A stretch of 64,000 nt of DNA from Streptomyces sp. GSL17-111. Its GTDB lineage: Bacteria; Actinomycetota; Actinomycetes; Streptomycetales; Streptomycetaceae. The DNA is taken from contig NZ_JBAJNS010000001.1 of assembly GCF_037911585.1 (NCBI RefSeq), forward strand, positions 2,660,001 through 2,724,000. The letters run 5' to 3'. The translations under genes and the position numbers were made by a program. The notes below the pieces were generated by a model. It searched no databases. It saw only the letters and a list, made by a program, of their open reading frames with translations, and had not been told where the DNA came from. Each line of letters begins with the position of its first letter. Position 1 is the stretch's first letter. Shown here piece by piece: positions 49,111-57,885 of this stretch.

Positions 49111-50709
49111 ATGGCGAGGACGGGGACGGCCGAGGGCGGCATAGCCACCGGGCCGGCGGGCGCGGCGGAGGAGGCCCGGGACGGGACGCCGGGCGGCGGC
49201 GCTCCGGCGATGACCCACCGGCAGGTCATGGAGGCCCTGTCGGGCCTGCTGCTCGGCATGTTCGTGGCCATCCTGTCCTCGACGGTCGTCTCCAACGCCC
49301 TGCCGCGCATCGTCTCCGACCTCGGCGGCGGCCAGAGCGCCTACACCTGGGTGGTCACGGCCTCCCTGCTGACCATGACCGCCTCCACCCCGCTGTGGGG
49401 CAAGCTCGCGGACCTCGCGAGCAAGAAGGCGCTCGTGCAGACCGCGATCGTGATCTTCGTGCTCGCCTCGGCGGGCGCCGGGCTCTCCCAGAGCACCGGT
49501 CAGCTCATCGCCTTCCGCGCGGTGCAGGGCCTCGGCATGGGCGGGCTGGTCGCCCTCGCCCAGACGATCCTCGCCGCGATGGTCTCCCCGCGCGAGCGCG
49601 GCCGCTACAGCGGTTACTTCGGCGCGACGTTCGCAGTCGCGACGGTCGGCGGGCCGCTGCTGGGCGGCGTGATCACCGACGCTCCCGGGCTCGGCTGGCG
49701 CTGGTGCTTCTACGTGAGCGTGCCCTTCGCCGTCATCGCCCTCGTCGTGCTGCAGAAGACGCTGAAGCTGCCCGTCGTGCGCCGCGAGGGCGCCCGGATC
49801 GACTGGCTGGGTGCCCTCCTCGTCAGCGCCGCCGTCTCGCTGCTGCTGATCTGGGTGACGCTGGCGGGCACGAACTACCCTTGGCTGTCATGGCAGTCGG
49901 CCCTGATGACCGGTGGCTCACTGGTCCTCGCGGTGGCGTTCGTGTACGTCGAGTCGCGCGCGGCCGAGCCGATCATCCCGCTGCGCCTCTTCCGCAACCG
50001 GACGATCACGCTGACCGCCCTCGCGTCGCTGTTCGTCGGCGTCGCCATGTTCGGCGCGACCGTCTTCCTGAGCCAGTACTTCCAGCTCGCGCGCGGCGAG
50101 TCGCCGACGATGTCCGGCGTCCTGACGATCCCGATGATCGGCGGCCTCTTCCTCTCCTCGACGGTCTCCGGCCTGGTCATCACGCGCACCGGCCGCTGGA
50201 AGCGGTGGCTGGTGACGGGTGCCACGCTCACCACCGCCGGGCTCGGCCTGCTCGGCGGCATGCGCCAGGACACCCCGTACTGGCAGGTCGGGGTGTTCAT
50301 GGCCCTGCTCGGTCTCGGCGTGGGCATGATGATGCAGAACCTCGTGCTCGCGACGCAGAACCAGGTCTCGCTCGCCGATCTGGGCACGGCGAGCTCCACC
50401 ATCACCTTCTTCCGCTCGCTGGGCGGCGCGGTGGGCGTCTCCGTCCTCGGCGCGGTCCTCTCCGAGCGCATCTCGGTCTACGTCCGCGACGGCATGGCCC
50501 GGGCCGGCATGACGCACGGCGGGCCCACCGGGGGCGACGGCAGCGCCATCCCGGACCTGGACGCGCTGCCCGCGCCGGTGCGGGCGGTCATCGAGAACGC
50601 CTACGGCCACGGCATCGGCGACATCTACCTGGCCGCCGCCCCGTTCGCGCTGGTGGCCCTGGTGCTGGTGGTGTGCGTGCGCGAGGTGCCGCTGAAGACC
50701 TCGTCGTGA
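49111..50709 (+). CDS. DHA2-type MFS drug exporter (EmrB/QacA family)
   Basis: 532 residues with 14 membrane helices. Motifs: LSSTVVSNALPRIVSDLGGG in helix 1-2, the loop WGKLADLASKKALVQ, QGLGMGGLVALAQTILAAMV with motif C, and RGRYSGYFGATFAVATVGGP. Proton-driven export of drugs or antibiotics is likely. The ATG has GGAGGGTG upstream. A palindromic operator overlaps the leader, and a TetR gene is convergent. Confidence 0.9.
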   Translation: MARTGTAEGGIATGPAGAAEEARDGTPGGGAPAMTHRQVMEALSGLLLGMFVAILSSTVVSNALPRIVSDLGGGQSAYTWVVTASLLTMTASTPLWGKLADLASKKALVQTAIVIFVLASAGAGLSQSTGQLIAFRAVQGLGMGGLVALAQTILAAMVSPRERGRYSGYFGATFAVATVGGPLLGGVITDAPGLGWRWCFYVSVPFAVIALVVLQKTLKLPVVRREGARIDWLGALLVSAAVSLLLIWVTLAGTNYPWLSWQSALMTGGSLVLAVAFVYVESRAAEPIIPLRLFRNRTITLTALASLFVGVAMFGATVFLSQYFQLARGESPTMSGVLTIPMIGGLFLSSTVSGLVITRTGRWKRWLVTGATLTTAGLGLLGGMRQDTPYWQVGVFMALLGLGVGMMMQNLVLATQNQVSLADLGTASSTITFFRSLGGAVGVSVLGAVLSERISVYVRDGMARAGMTHGGPTGGDGSAIPDLDALPAPVRAVIENAYGHGIGDIYLAAAPFALVALVLVVCVREVPLKTSS

Positions 50710-50718
50710 CGCCCCCGC

Positions 50719-51345
50719 TCAGGTGCCGGGCGCTGCGGGGCGCAGCGCCTCGATGCCCGCGACGAGCAACGTCAGGGCGGTGTCGAAGTCCTGCTCCCGC
50801 ATGGCGTCCACGCTGCCGCTCCCGGCGGCGTCGCGCAGCTGGAGGGACTCGGCGTACTCGGGCCGCCCCGCGACCTTGCCCAGGACGTATTGGTAGAAGG
50901 CGTCCGGGCTCAGCCCCGTGGAGGCACAGCGGGCGTTCCAGTTGGCCTCGATGGAACTGAAGCCGTAGGCGAAGTGGAAGACGGGGCCGAGCGCGCCGGG
51001 CAGCCGCTCGGGAGGCAGTCCGGCGCCGGTCATGACGGACTGGGCCGCGCGGGCGAAGTCCATCGCGTTCGGGCCCACGTTGAGGTACTGGCCGACCAGC
51101 CCGGCCATCCAGGGGTGCGCGACGAGCACGGAGCGGTAGGCGGTGGCCAGCGCCCGCAGCCGCGACCGCCAGTCGTCCTCCGGCGCGGGCAGCGGCAGCT
51201 CGCCCTGCACGGCGTCGAGGGCGAGCTCCAGCAGGTCGTCCTTGGAGTCTACGTACCAGTACAGGGACATGGCCGTGACACCCAGCTCGGCGGCGAGGCG
51301 TCGCATCGAGAACGCGTCGGGGCCGGCGGCGTCGAGCAGCGCCAC
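50719..51345 (-). CDS. TetR-family regulator with doubtful N-terminus
   Basis: 208 residues from a GTG at 51345. The HTH (FSMRRLAAELGVTAMSLYWY) and TetR_C-type ligand domain (PWMAGLVGQYLNVGPNAMDF) are clear. However, the in-frame codons upstream of this GTG encode RRRRRSGERLPAAAVALLDA, the normal first helix, and contain no start codon before the amidohydrolase stop. Either a frameshift joins it to the GTG at 51412 in another frame, or helix 1 is lost or made by read-through. Convergent with the MFS exporter, which it may control. Confidence 0.75.
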   Translation of the reverse strand: MALLDAAGPDAFSMRRLAAELGVTAMSLYWYVDSKDDLLELALDAVQGELPLPAPEDDWRSRLRALATAYRSVLVAHPWMAGLVGQYLNVGPNAMDFARAAQSVMTGAGLPPERLPGALGPVFHFAYGFSSIEANWNARCASTGLSPDAFYQYVLGKVAGRPEYAESLQLRDAAGSGSVDAMREQDFDTALTLLVAGIEALRPAAPGT

Positions 51346-51468
51346 GGCCGCGGCGGGAAGCCGCTCGCCGGAGCGGCGGCGCCGCCGCCAGCCGCGCCGC
51401 CGCGCTGGCCACGCGCTACGCGGGCCCGCACGAGGCGGACTGAACGCCGAAGGCCCCCGGACGGTGCG

Positions 51469-52413
51469 TCAGGCGGGCGGGAGGGAGAAGAGGCGGGCCG
51501 CGTTGTCGTGCACGACGGCGCGCAGCCAGGCGTCGTCCTGGTCGAGCCGGGTCAGCGCGTCCAGGGCGTGCGCGTAGCCGTAGGGGATGTTGGGGTAGTC
51601 GCTGCCGAAGAGGATGCGCTCCCCCGCGTCGGCGAGGCGGGGGCGGAGCGCGACGGGGAACGGCATCATCGCCTCGGCGAAGTCCGTGAACGCCATCGTG
51701 GTGTCCAGGTGGACGCCGGGGTGGGCCTCGGCCAGGTCGAGGAACTCCGCGAACTCGGGCATGCCCATGTGCGCGACGATCAGCCGCAGCCGGGGGTGCC
51801 GGGCCAGGACGGCCGCCACCGGGCCGGGCCCGGTGTACGTGCCCGGTGCCGGACCGGAGCCGCAGTGGATCACGGTCGGGACGCCGGCGTCGGCCAGCAG
51901 GCCCCAGACGGCGTCCAGGCGCGGGTCGCTCGGGTCGTAGTCGCCGACCTGGACGTGCGCCTTGCACACCCGCGCGCCGTCGTCGAGGGCCTGCGCGACG
52001 TAGCGGGGCGCGTCCGGCTCGGGGAAGAACGTCGCGGTGTGCAGGCAGTCCGCGTTCCGGGCGGCGAACCGCGCGCCCCAGGCGTTGAGCCAGGCGGCCA
52101 TGCCGGGCTTGTGCGGGTAGATCATGGCGGTGAACGCGCGCACACCGAAACCGCGCAGGACCGCGAGCCGCTCGTCCTCCGGGAAGCGGTAGGTGATCGG
52201 CCACCGCAGCGATGTCAGCGGGCCGACGGCGTCGAAGTACGCCCACACCTTGTCGAGCACCCGCTGCGGCATGAAGTGGGTGTGCACGTCGACGAGCCCG
52301 GGCAGGCCGAGGGCCCGCCAGAACGCGGTGACGCGCTCGGCCTCCGCCGGGCCCGCCGCCGGGTCCCCGGCAGCGGGGCGGGCCGCCCCGGCGACCGTCG
52401 GTGTATCGCACAC
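51469..52413 (-). CDS. Amidohydrolase-family protein
   Basis: 314 residues. The TIM-barrel metal motifs are visible: VDVHTHFMP (H-x-H) near residue 42, PTVIHCGSGP (His) near 183, LIVAHMGMPEFAEFLDLA near 215 and ILFGSDYPNIPYGY (Asp) near 270. It belongs to the ACMSD-like amidohydrolase-2 group of decarboxylases or hydrolases; substrate unknown. The stop lies in the same frame 42 codons before the TetR start. Confidence 0.87.
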   Translation of the reverse strand: MCDTPTVAGAARPAAGDPAAGPAEAERVTAFWRALGLPGLVDVHTHFMPQRVLDKVWAYFDAVGPLTSLRWPITYRFPEDERLAVLRGFGVRAFTAMIYPHKPGMAAWLNAWGARFAARNADCLHTATFFPEPDAPRYVAQALDDGARVCKAHVQVGDYDPSDPRLDAVWGLLADAGVPTVIHCGSGPAPGTYTGPGPVAAVLARHPRLRLIVAHMGMPEFAEFLDLAEAHPGVHLDTTMAFTDFAEAMMPFPVALRPRLADAGERILFGSDYPNIPYGYAHALDALTRLDQDDAWLRAVVHDNAARLFSLPPA

Positions 52414-52792
52414 GGAACCGACCCTACGGCGTCACCGAGCCCCGGGAACACCCCCGTCGGCACGGCGACGGCGGGAGCGGAGACGCCGCGACGCAGGACC
52501 GCTGAGCCGCTGCGTCGTCGGAAACCCGGCCCGGCGGGCTGTTTCCAGCCGATTACCGAGCGGAGCGTAACCGGTCGATCACAGCCCTGCCCGCCGCCCG
52601 CCCCTTCTGCACGCCAGGCCAAGACCTTGACGCTTCGTCACATCGGGCCACTGATTGAGTACGCAACGTTTCCAAAAATGATGGGTCGACGTGCGAAGGG
52701 CGGGAGTAATCGGCAGACTCCGGAGCGCAATCCGTCACACCGGCATCCGGTGACAAAACCGGATGCACCACCCATGCGGAAGGAAGCACACC
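52414..52792. other. Intergenic region with leader hairpin for SSI gene
   Basis: About 380 bases without a gene. It carries the divergent promoters of the amidohydrolase and inhibitor genes; the stretch 52640-52700 is AT-richer. A 9-bp stem (GCATCCGGT / ACCGGATGC) with loop GACAAA lies at 52743-52766, just before the inhibitor's ribosome site. Confidence 0.6.
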
Positions 52793-53236
52793 ATGCGGAT
52801 CCCCGCGAAGCTGGCGGCTACGGGCACGCTGATAACAGCGGCCGTGCTCGTGCCGTTCGGGGGCGGCATCGCCCATGCCACCCCCGTCCCGCAGCCCTCG
52901 CAGCCCACCTCGCTGCCCGCTCCGTCGGCCCTGACGCTGACGATCGCCCACGGCGACAGTGCCGCCACCACGGCGCCGGAACGGGCGGTGACCCTGTCCT
53001 GCACGCCCGACGCCGGCACCCACCCCGACGTCGCCTCGGCCTGCGCCCAGCTGGCCGCCGCGAACGGCGACTTCACGGCCCTGCCCACCCACCCCGACCG
53101 GTTCTGCCCGATGGTCTACGACCCGGTCGTCGTCACCGCCGAGGGCGTCTGGAAGGGACAGCGCGTCTCCTTCGAGCGCACCTACGGCAACACCTGCGTG
53201 CTGAGCGCCGAGGACCACACCGTCTTCGCCTTCTGA
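52793..53236 (+). CDS. Secreted subtilisin inhibitor (SSI family)
   Basis: 147 residues from an ATG with GGAAGGA upstream. A signal peptide (LAATGTLITAAVLVPFGGG, cleavage near AHA-TP) precedes the inhibitor domain with four Cys (TLSCTPD, ASACAQL, RFCPMVYDP, GNTCVLS). The reactive loop reads CPMVYDPVVV, so P1 is Met as in Streptomyces albogriseolus SSI, which predicts inhibition of subtilisin-type proteases. It ends TVFAF, a family hallmark. SSI proteins protect mycelium from its own extracellular proteases. Confidence 0.95.
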   Translation: MRIPAKLAATGTLITAAVLVPFGGGIAHATPVPQPSQPTSLPAPSALTLTIAHGDSAATTAPERAVTLSCTPDAGTHPDVASACAQLAAANGDFTALPTHPDRFCPMVYDPVVVTAEGVWKGQRVSFERTYGNTCVLSAEDHTVFAF

Positions 53237-53291
53237 CGCGCGCACGCACCCCCGAAACGTCCCGCACAGCCTCCCCGCGGCGGGACGCCAC

Positions 53292-53338
53292 CCGGGGGCG
53301 GCCCGGAGGACTCCCCCGCTCTCCGTGGCCGCCCCCGG
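53292..53338. terminator. Bidirectional terminator
   Basis: Perfect 12-bp arms (CCGGGGGCGGCC / GGCCGCCCCCGG) with a 23-base loop lie between the convergent inhibitor and HTH genes. Confidence 0.7.
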
Positions 53339-53368
53339 TTCAGCCGTGCGGCCGGGCCCCGGCGGCGG

Positions 53369-54736
53369 TCAGTCCGCGCGGGCCCAACTCCGGCCCTCCT
53401 CGTGGAAGTACACCGGGCGCCCCGCCACGCCGCTCGTGCGGAACGGCCGCCCGGCGGCGTCGACGCGCAGGACGCCCTCCCGGCCCCCGGCCGACCACTC
53501 CAACTCCAGATACCAGTCGCAGTCGCAGCGCGACGCGCTCGCCTCCACCCGCAGGACCTGCGGGTCGGCGGCCGAGACCGTCACCGGGAAGCGGGTGGCG
53601 GGCAGTGTGCGCCCCGGCCCGTCCGCGTCGTAGCCGTCGGCGGGCTCCGCCAGCGGCCGGTCGGCGTCGAGATCCACGGTGAACCGGGCGGGGGTGAGGG
53701 AGCCGCCGCACCCGGGCGACATCGCGTACACCGACCACGGCAGCGGCGCCCGGCGGTCCACGACACGCACATGCAGGTCCCGGAGGACGACCGTCGCGTC
53801 CCCCACGCCCTGCACGGTGACCTCCACGTTCGTCCGGCCGCCGTGCACGGCGGCCACCCCGGCCGCCCACGCGGCGGCGTCCTGCTCCACCGGCGGCGCC
53901 GGAACGTCCGCCGGCGGCGTCACCCCCGGGTCGACGAGGTACCGGTGATCGCAGCGGCCCGCCCAGACGTGGGAACGGGTGGTGACCGTCAGCGGCGTGG
54001 GACCACCGCCCTCCTGCGGACCGCCACCGTCCGGCCGCGACGGCGACGCCGCGCCGCCGGAGCGGTGCGGCGAGGCGGTCCCGCCCGGCTCCGTGGGCGC
54101 CGGGCGGGTGGCGTCCGTGGTGGGGGTGCCGCTCTCGGGCGCACCGCCGGGCCGGTCGCCCGGGGCCCTCGCGCTGTCGTCCGGCGTCCCCGTCGGTCCC
54201 GACGCGGCGCCGGGCGCTCCGGCGTCCGCCGCGCCGGAGTCCGCGCTACGGATCAGGGCCACCAGCGCGGAGGCCACCACCACGGCCAGCGCGACGAAGA
54301 CGGCCAGCCAGGCGGCGCGTCGTCGGGGCCGGCGGGCGGGGCGGGCCTCGGCACCGGGCGGCACGGCGTCCGGGGCGGCGTCCGGCGATGCGTCGGCGGG
54401 CAGGGCGGCGTCCGAGGGCGCGGGGTCGGCCGCCGGTACGGGGCCGGCGTGCGGAGCGTCGGCGTCCGGAGCGGCCGGGGTCGAGCGGGCGGCGTCCGCC
54501 GCCTGCCAGCACCGGTACAGCCGCGCCGACTCCTCCGTCGTCGCGCCGCACAGCCGGGCCAGTCGCTCGACGGGCGCGTAGTCCGCCGGGGCGGCGACGC
54601 CGTGGCAGTAGCGGTGCAGGGTCGACGTGCTCATGTGGAGCCGCTTGGCCAGGAAGCCGTAGCTGTGCCCCGACCGCTCCTTCAGCTCGCGCAGCACCGC
54701 CGCGAACTCAGCCGTCTCCCTCGGTTGCCCGGCCAC
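53369..54736 (-). CDS. Membrane-tethered HTH protein with extracellular domain
   Basis: 455 residues. An XRE-type HTH at about 8-60 (LRELKERSGHSYGFLAKRLH, STSTLHRYCHG) is followed by a Pro/Ala/Asp linker, one membrane helix (about 143-163, AAWLAVFVALAVVVASALVAL), a long Thr/Pro/Gly linker and an outside domain (about 250-455) with six Cys (AGRCDHRYLVDPG, SPGCGGSL, SRCDCDWYLELEW). It is a one-component sensor in which the DNA-binding and receptor parts stand on opposite sides of the membrane. Ligand and targets are unknown; the divergent secreted protein gene is a candidate target. Confidence 0.8.
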   Translation of the reverse strand: MAGQPRETAEFAAVLRELKERSGHSYGFLAKRLHMSTSTLHRYCHGVAAPADYAPVERLARLCGATTEESARLYRCWQAADAARSTPAAPDADAPHAGPVPAADPAPSDAALPADASPDAAPDAVPPGAEARPARRPRRRAAWLAVFVALAVVVASALVALIRSADSGAADAGAPGAASGPTGTPDDSARAPGDRPGGAPESGTPTTDATRPAPTEPGGTASPHRSGGAASPSRPDGGGPQEGGGPTPLTVTTRSHVWAGRCDHRYLVDPGVTPPADVPAPPVEQDAAAWAAGVAAVHGGRTNVEVTVQGVGDATVVLRDLHVRVVDRRAPLPWSVYAMSPGCGGSLTPARFTVDLDADRPLAEPADGYDADGPGRTLPATRFPVTVSAADPQVLRVEASASRCDCDWYLELEWSAGGREGVLRVDAAGRPFRTSGVAGRPVYFHEEGRSWARAD

Positions 54737-54904
54737 TGAACACCCCCGCCGACCGTTCCGGAACGGTGTCGTTCCCGCAGCTCAGCGTACCTCTCGGCGT
54801 TCCGGCGTCCCGGATGTCCCGGGGCATGCCCCGAACGCGGTCGAACGCCCCCAGACTCTTCGGCGGGGCCCCACCCGATGACCAGGCACGACCGAGGAGA
54901 GCCG

Positions 54905-55549
54905 ATGAGACTGACGACCCGTTCCCTGCGCGCCGCCGCCACCGCCGCCGTGGCAGGTGCCGCCGCACTGACGATGACGGCGATCGGGGCCGCCCAGGCC
55001 GACGACACCGGAGTCCGCGTCTCGCAGCGGGCCGAGGAGGCCCAGCAGGCCCAGGAGGGCGGCGAGCCGTACACGCTGCTGGACGCCGGGGACCTCCCGC
55101 CGGCACCGACGCCGTGGACGGCGGGCCCGGTCGGCGACGGTAGCGGGGGCGAGCGCTTCTGCGTGGGCACCCGCGTCCCCGACACCGGCTCGGTGCACCG
55201 CGACTTCTTCACCGAGCTGGACACCTCCGCCGACCAGACGGTGCACGAGGCCGCGACCGTCCGGGACGCCAAGCGGCTGACGACCGAACTGCGCGACGCC
55301 GTGGAACACTGCGCGGAGCGGCTGGCCGAGCAGTACCCCGGGGCCACGGTCCGCGAGCGCGACCACGGCCGGTTCCACGCCATCCAGACCGACATGCCCG
55401 AGTCGAGCCGGGACGTGAACCTCGTCGGCGTCGCCCGGAGCGGGAAGTTCGTCACCGTCGTGCGGTGGGGCCAGATGGGACCGCTGGAGTCCGCGCCGGT
55501 GGGCGACTTCCGGGACACCCTGCGCACGGCGGCGCACAAGCTGCGCTGA
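54905..55549 (+). CDS. Secreted protein of unknown function
   Basis: 214 residues from an ATG with GAGGAGAGCC upstream. A signal peptide (LRAAATAAVAGAAALTMTAI, cleavage near AQA-DD) shows export. The mature part has two Cys (RFCVGTRVP, VEHCAERLAEQ) likely forming a disulfide and resembles PknH-like extracellular sensor domains in the late VVRWGQMGPLESAPVGDF stretch. No catalytic motif is seen. It diverges from the membrane-tethered HTH gene. Confidence 0.75.
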   Translation: MRLTTRSLRAAATAAVAGAAALTMTAIGAAQADDTGVRVSQRAEEAQQAQEGGEPYTLLDAGDLPPAPTPWTAGPVGDGSGGERFCVGTRVPDTGSVHRDFFTELDTSADQTVHEAATVRDAKRLTTELRDAVEHCAERLAEQYPGATVRERDHGRFHAIQTDMPESSRDVNLVGVARSGKFVTVVRWGQMGPLESAPVGDFRDTLRTAAHKLR

Positions 55550-55567
55550 CGCGCGCCGGTGGGCGTG

Positions 55568-56356
55568 TCAGGCCCACCACTGGTCGTACGCGAGCTTCGC
55601 GACGAGGGTCACGACGACGACCAGCAGCACCACCCGGACGAAGCCGCTGCCGCGCCGGAGCGCCATGCGCGCCCCGAGCGCGGCACCGGCCAGGTTGAAC
55701 ACGGCCAGGAGCGGCGCGACCTGCCACAGGACGGTGCCCTGGGCGGAGAACATGGCCAGGGCACCCAGGTTCGTCCCGACGTTGACGACCTTCGCCGTGG
55801 CCGAGCTCGTCACCATGTCCATGTTGAGCAGGGCGACGAAGGCGATGACGAGGAACGTCCCGGTGCCCGGCCCGAGCAGCCCGTCGTAGAAGCCGATCCC
55901 CACGCCCGCGACGAGCAGCGTCAGCAGGACGCGCCGCCGCGTCACCGGGCCTTTCGACGGCGCGCTGCCGAACTGCGGCCGCAGGACGACGAACGCGGCG
56001 ACGGCCAGCAGCAGCACCATGATCAGCGGACGCAGCACGGCGCTGTCGACGCCCGCCGCGAAGAACGCCCCGCCGACGGACGCCAGCGCCGCGACGCCGC
56101 CGAGCTTCGCCGCCAGCCGGACGTCCACCGGCGCGCGGCGCGCGTACGTGACGGCCGCCGCCCCCGTGCCGACGACCGCCACCGCCTTGTTGGTGCCGAG
56201 CGCGTACGCGGGCGGCAGCTGCGGGAAGCCGATGAGCAGGGCGGGGACCTGGAGCAGGCCCCCGCCCCCGACGACGGCGTCCACCCAGCCGGCCAGCGCG
56301 GCGGCGACGCAGAGCATCACCAGCGTGGCGACGGCTATGTCACCGAGTTCAGTCAC
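55568..56356 (-). CDS. TSUP-family (TauE/SafE) membrane transporter
   Basis: 262 residues with eight membrane helices. Family motifs: AGWVDAVVGGGGLLQVPALL, YALGTNKAVAVVGT and GFYDGLLGPGTGTFLVIAF, plus SATAKVVNVGTNLGAL. TSUP proteins move organosulfur compounds or anions. Convergent with the secreted protein, 18 bases away. Confidence 0.9.
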   Translation of the reverse strand: MTELGDIAVATLVMLCVAAALAGWVDAVVGGGGLLQVPALLIGFPQLPPAYALGTNKAVAVVGTGAAAVTYARRAPVDVRLAAKLGGVAALASVGGAFFAAGVDSAVLRPLIMVLLLAVAAFVVLRPQFGSAPSKGPVTRRRVLLTLLVAGVGIGFYDGLLGPGTGTFLVIAFVALLNMDMVTSSATAKVVNVGTNLGALAMFSAQGTVLWQVAPLLAVFNLAGAALGARMALRRGSGFVRVVLLVVVVTLVAKLAYDQWWA

Positions 56357-56444
56357 CGCTCGTCATGAGCAACACGGGCCCATCCCCCTTACGTCCGCCC
56401 GCGATCCTAGACGTGCGGGGGACGGGCTCCGTCGTCGGCCGCCC

Positions 56445-57167
56445 TCAGCCGCCGTCGGCGTCGAGCAGCTCGCGCATGGTCGCGATCTCCTCCGACTGGA
56501 CCTTGATGACGTCGTCCGCCAGCGTCCGGGTCGGCCCGTGGCTGCCCTCGGCCCTGACGTCCTCGGCCATCTCGACGGCGCCCTCGTGGTGTTCGATCAT
56601 CATGCGCAGGAAGAGGGTGTCGAAGGCCGCGCCCTCGGCCTCCGCCAGCTCCTTCATCTGCTCCCCGGTCATCATGCCGGGCATGGAGCCGCCGTCGTGG
56701 CCGTCGCCGTGGTCGCCGTCCATGTCACCGCGGTCGCCGTCGCCGTCGCCGTCCCCGTCACCGCCGTCGCCGTCGCCGTCGTGCGGGCCGTGGTCCATGC
56801 CCCCGGACGCCCCGGGGACGGGCTCGCCCCAGCCGCGCAGCCAGCCGGACATCGTCTCGATCTCCGGGGCCTGGGCCTCCTCGATCTCGGCGGCGAGGGC
56901 GCGGACCTCCGGGGAACCGGCACGTTCCGGGGCGAGTTCGGCCATCTCGATGGCCTGCCGGTGATGCGGGATCATTTCCTGCGCGAAGGCGACGTCCGCC
57001 GCGTTGTGCTGCTCCGCCTCCTGCTCGGTGCCCGGCGAACGGTCGTTCGTGGTGGTGCCGTCGCCGTCGGAGCCGCAGGCGGTGAGCGCCAGGGCGGCGA
57101 CGAGGGCGGCCACGCCGCCCGCCGTGCGACGGGCGGCGACGCGGCGTGCCGAGGTACGTGCGGTCAT
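56445..57167 (-). CDS. DUF305 lipoprotein with Asp/Gly/His-rich insert
   Basis: 240 residues. A lipobox (ALTAC, about residue 31) anchors it outside. Two DUF305 halves (FAQEMIPHHRQAIEMAELA and FLRMMIEHHEGAVEMAEDV) each carry a paired His motif of the four-helix ferritin-like fold. Between them is an insert of Asp/Gly/His residues (GDGDGGDGDGDGDGDRGD) that could bind calcium or copper. DUF305 proteins are often linked with copper. It probably forms one transcript with the DUF6153 gene 86 bases upstream. Confidence 0.87.
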   Translation of the reverse strand: MTARTSARRVAARRTAGGVAALVAALALTACGSDGDGTTTNDRSPGTEQEAEQHNAADVAFAQEMIPHHRQAIEMAELAPERAGSPEVRALAAEIEEAQAPEIETMSGWLRGWGEPVPGASGGMDHGPHDGDGDGGDGDGDGDGDRGDMDGDHGDGHDGGSMPGMMTGEQMKELAEAEGAAFDTLFLRMMIEHHEGAVEMAEDVRAEGSHGPTRTLADDVIKVQSEEIATMRELLDADGG

Positions 57168-57253
57168 GGGGAACTCCTGTGCTGCGAAAGGGATTCGAGA
57201 CGTGCCGGAGCGCGGCCCCGGCCGCTGACGCGGACCGGGCCGTGCGGGGTCGC

Positions 57254-57739
57254 CTATATGCGCAGGAGTTGCAGCGCGCTGAGGGACGGCGGCGCGCGGG
57301 CCGTGACGGCGCCGTCGGGCGGAGCCGGGGCGGGCCCGGCGGTCGCGGCGGCGTCGGCCCGGCCGGGTGGGGGCAGCGGGAGCGGCGGCGCCGAGGCGGT
57401 GCCGGCCGCCGCGCAGGTGCCGTCGGCGTGCTGGACGTGCCGGGCGGGTCCGCCGGCCCGATGGTGGCAGGCCTCCACCGGGGCGGCGCTCGTCCGGCGC
57501 GGGTCGGCGGCGCGATCCCCGGGACCGGGCGCGGCGGCGTGACGCGTCACGTCCTCGTGCGACCCCGTGCCCTCGGCGTCCGCCGGGTGCTCGGCGTGCG
57601 CCGGGTGTTCCGCCGGGGCGGAGACGGGCGGCGCCGTGTTCAGTCCGTGCATCCCCAGGAGCCCCGCGAGGAGGGCCAGCACCAGCAGCGCCCGCACCCG
57701 TGAGGGGGAGGGCGACACCGAAGGTCCGCTGCCGTGCAC
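57254..57739 (-). CDS. DUF6153-like membrane/secreted protein
   Basis: 161 residues: an N-terminal hydrophobic segment (LLVLALLAGLLGMHGL), a His-rich middle (EHPAHAEHPADAE, ACHHRAGG, RHVQHADG) and the conserved ending RAPPSLSALQLLRI seen in DUF6153 proteins. The His-rich part suggests metal binding, and the DUF305 gene downstream fits a copper role. Inference only. Confidence 0.7.
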   Translation of the reverse strand: MHGSGPSVSPSPSRVRALLVLALLAGLLGMHGLNTAPPVSAPAEHPAHAEHPADAEGTGSHEDVTRHAAAPGPGDRAADPRRTSAAPVEACHHRAGGPARHVQHADGTCAAAGTASAPPLPLPPPGRADAAATAGPAPAPPDGAVTARAPPSLSALQLLRI

Positions 57740-57885
57740 CCGGCCATCGTAGGGAGCCGGGCGGCGCGGACTCCGCAGGGGCCGCCCCGGCCGGGTGCCG
57801 TGTCGGCGGGGCCGGTGCGGGCCCGGCCCTGTGACCGTGCCCTCATCTCCGCCATGGCACGGTCACCGCGTGCCACAGTGCCTCT

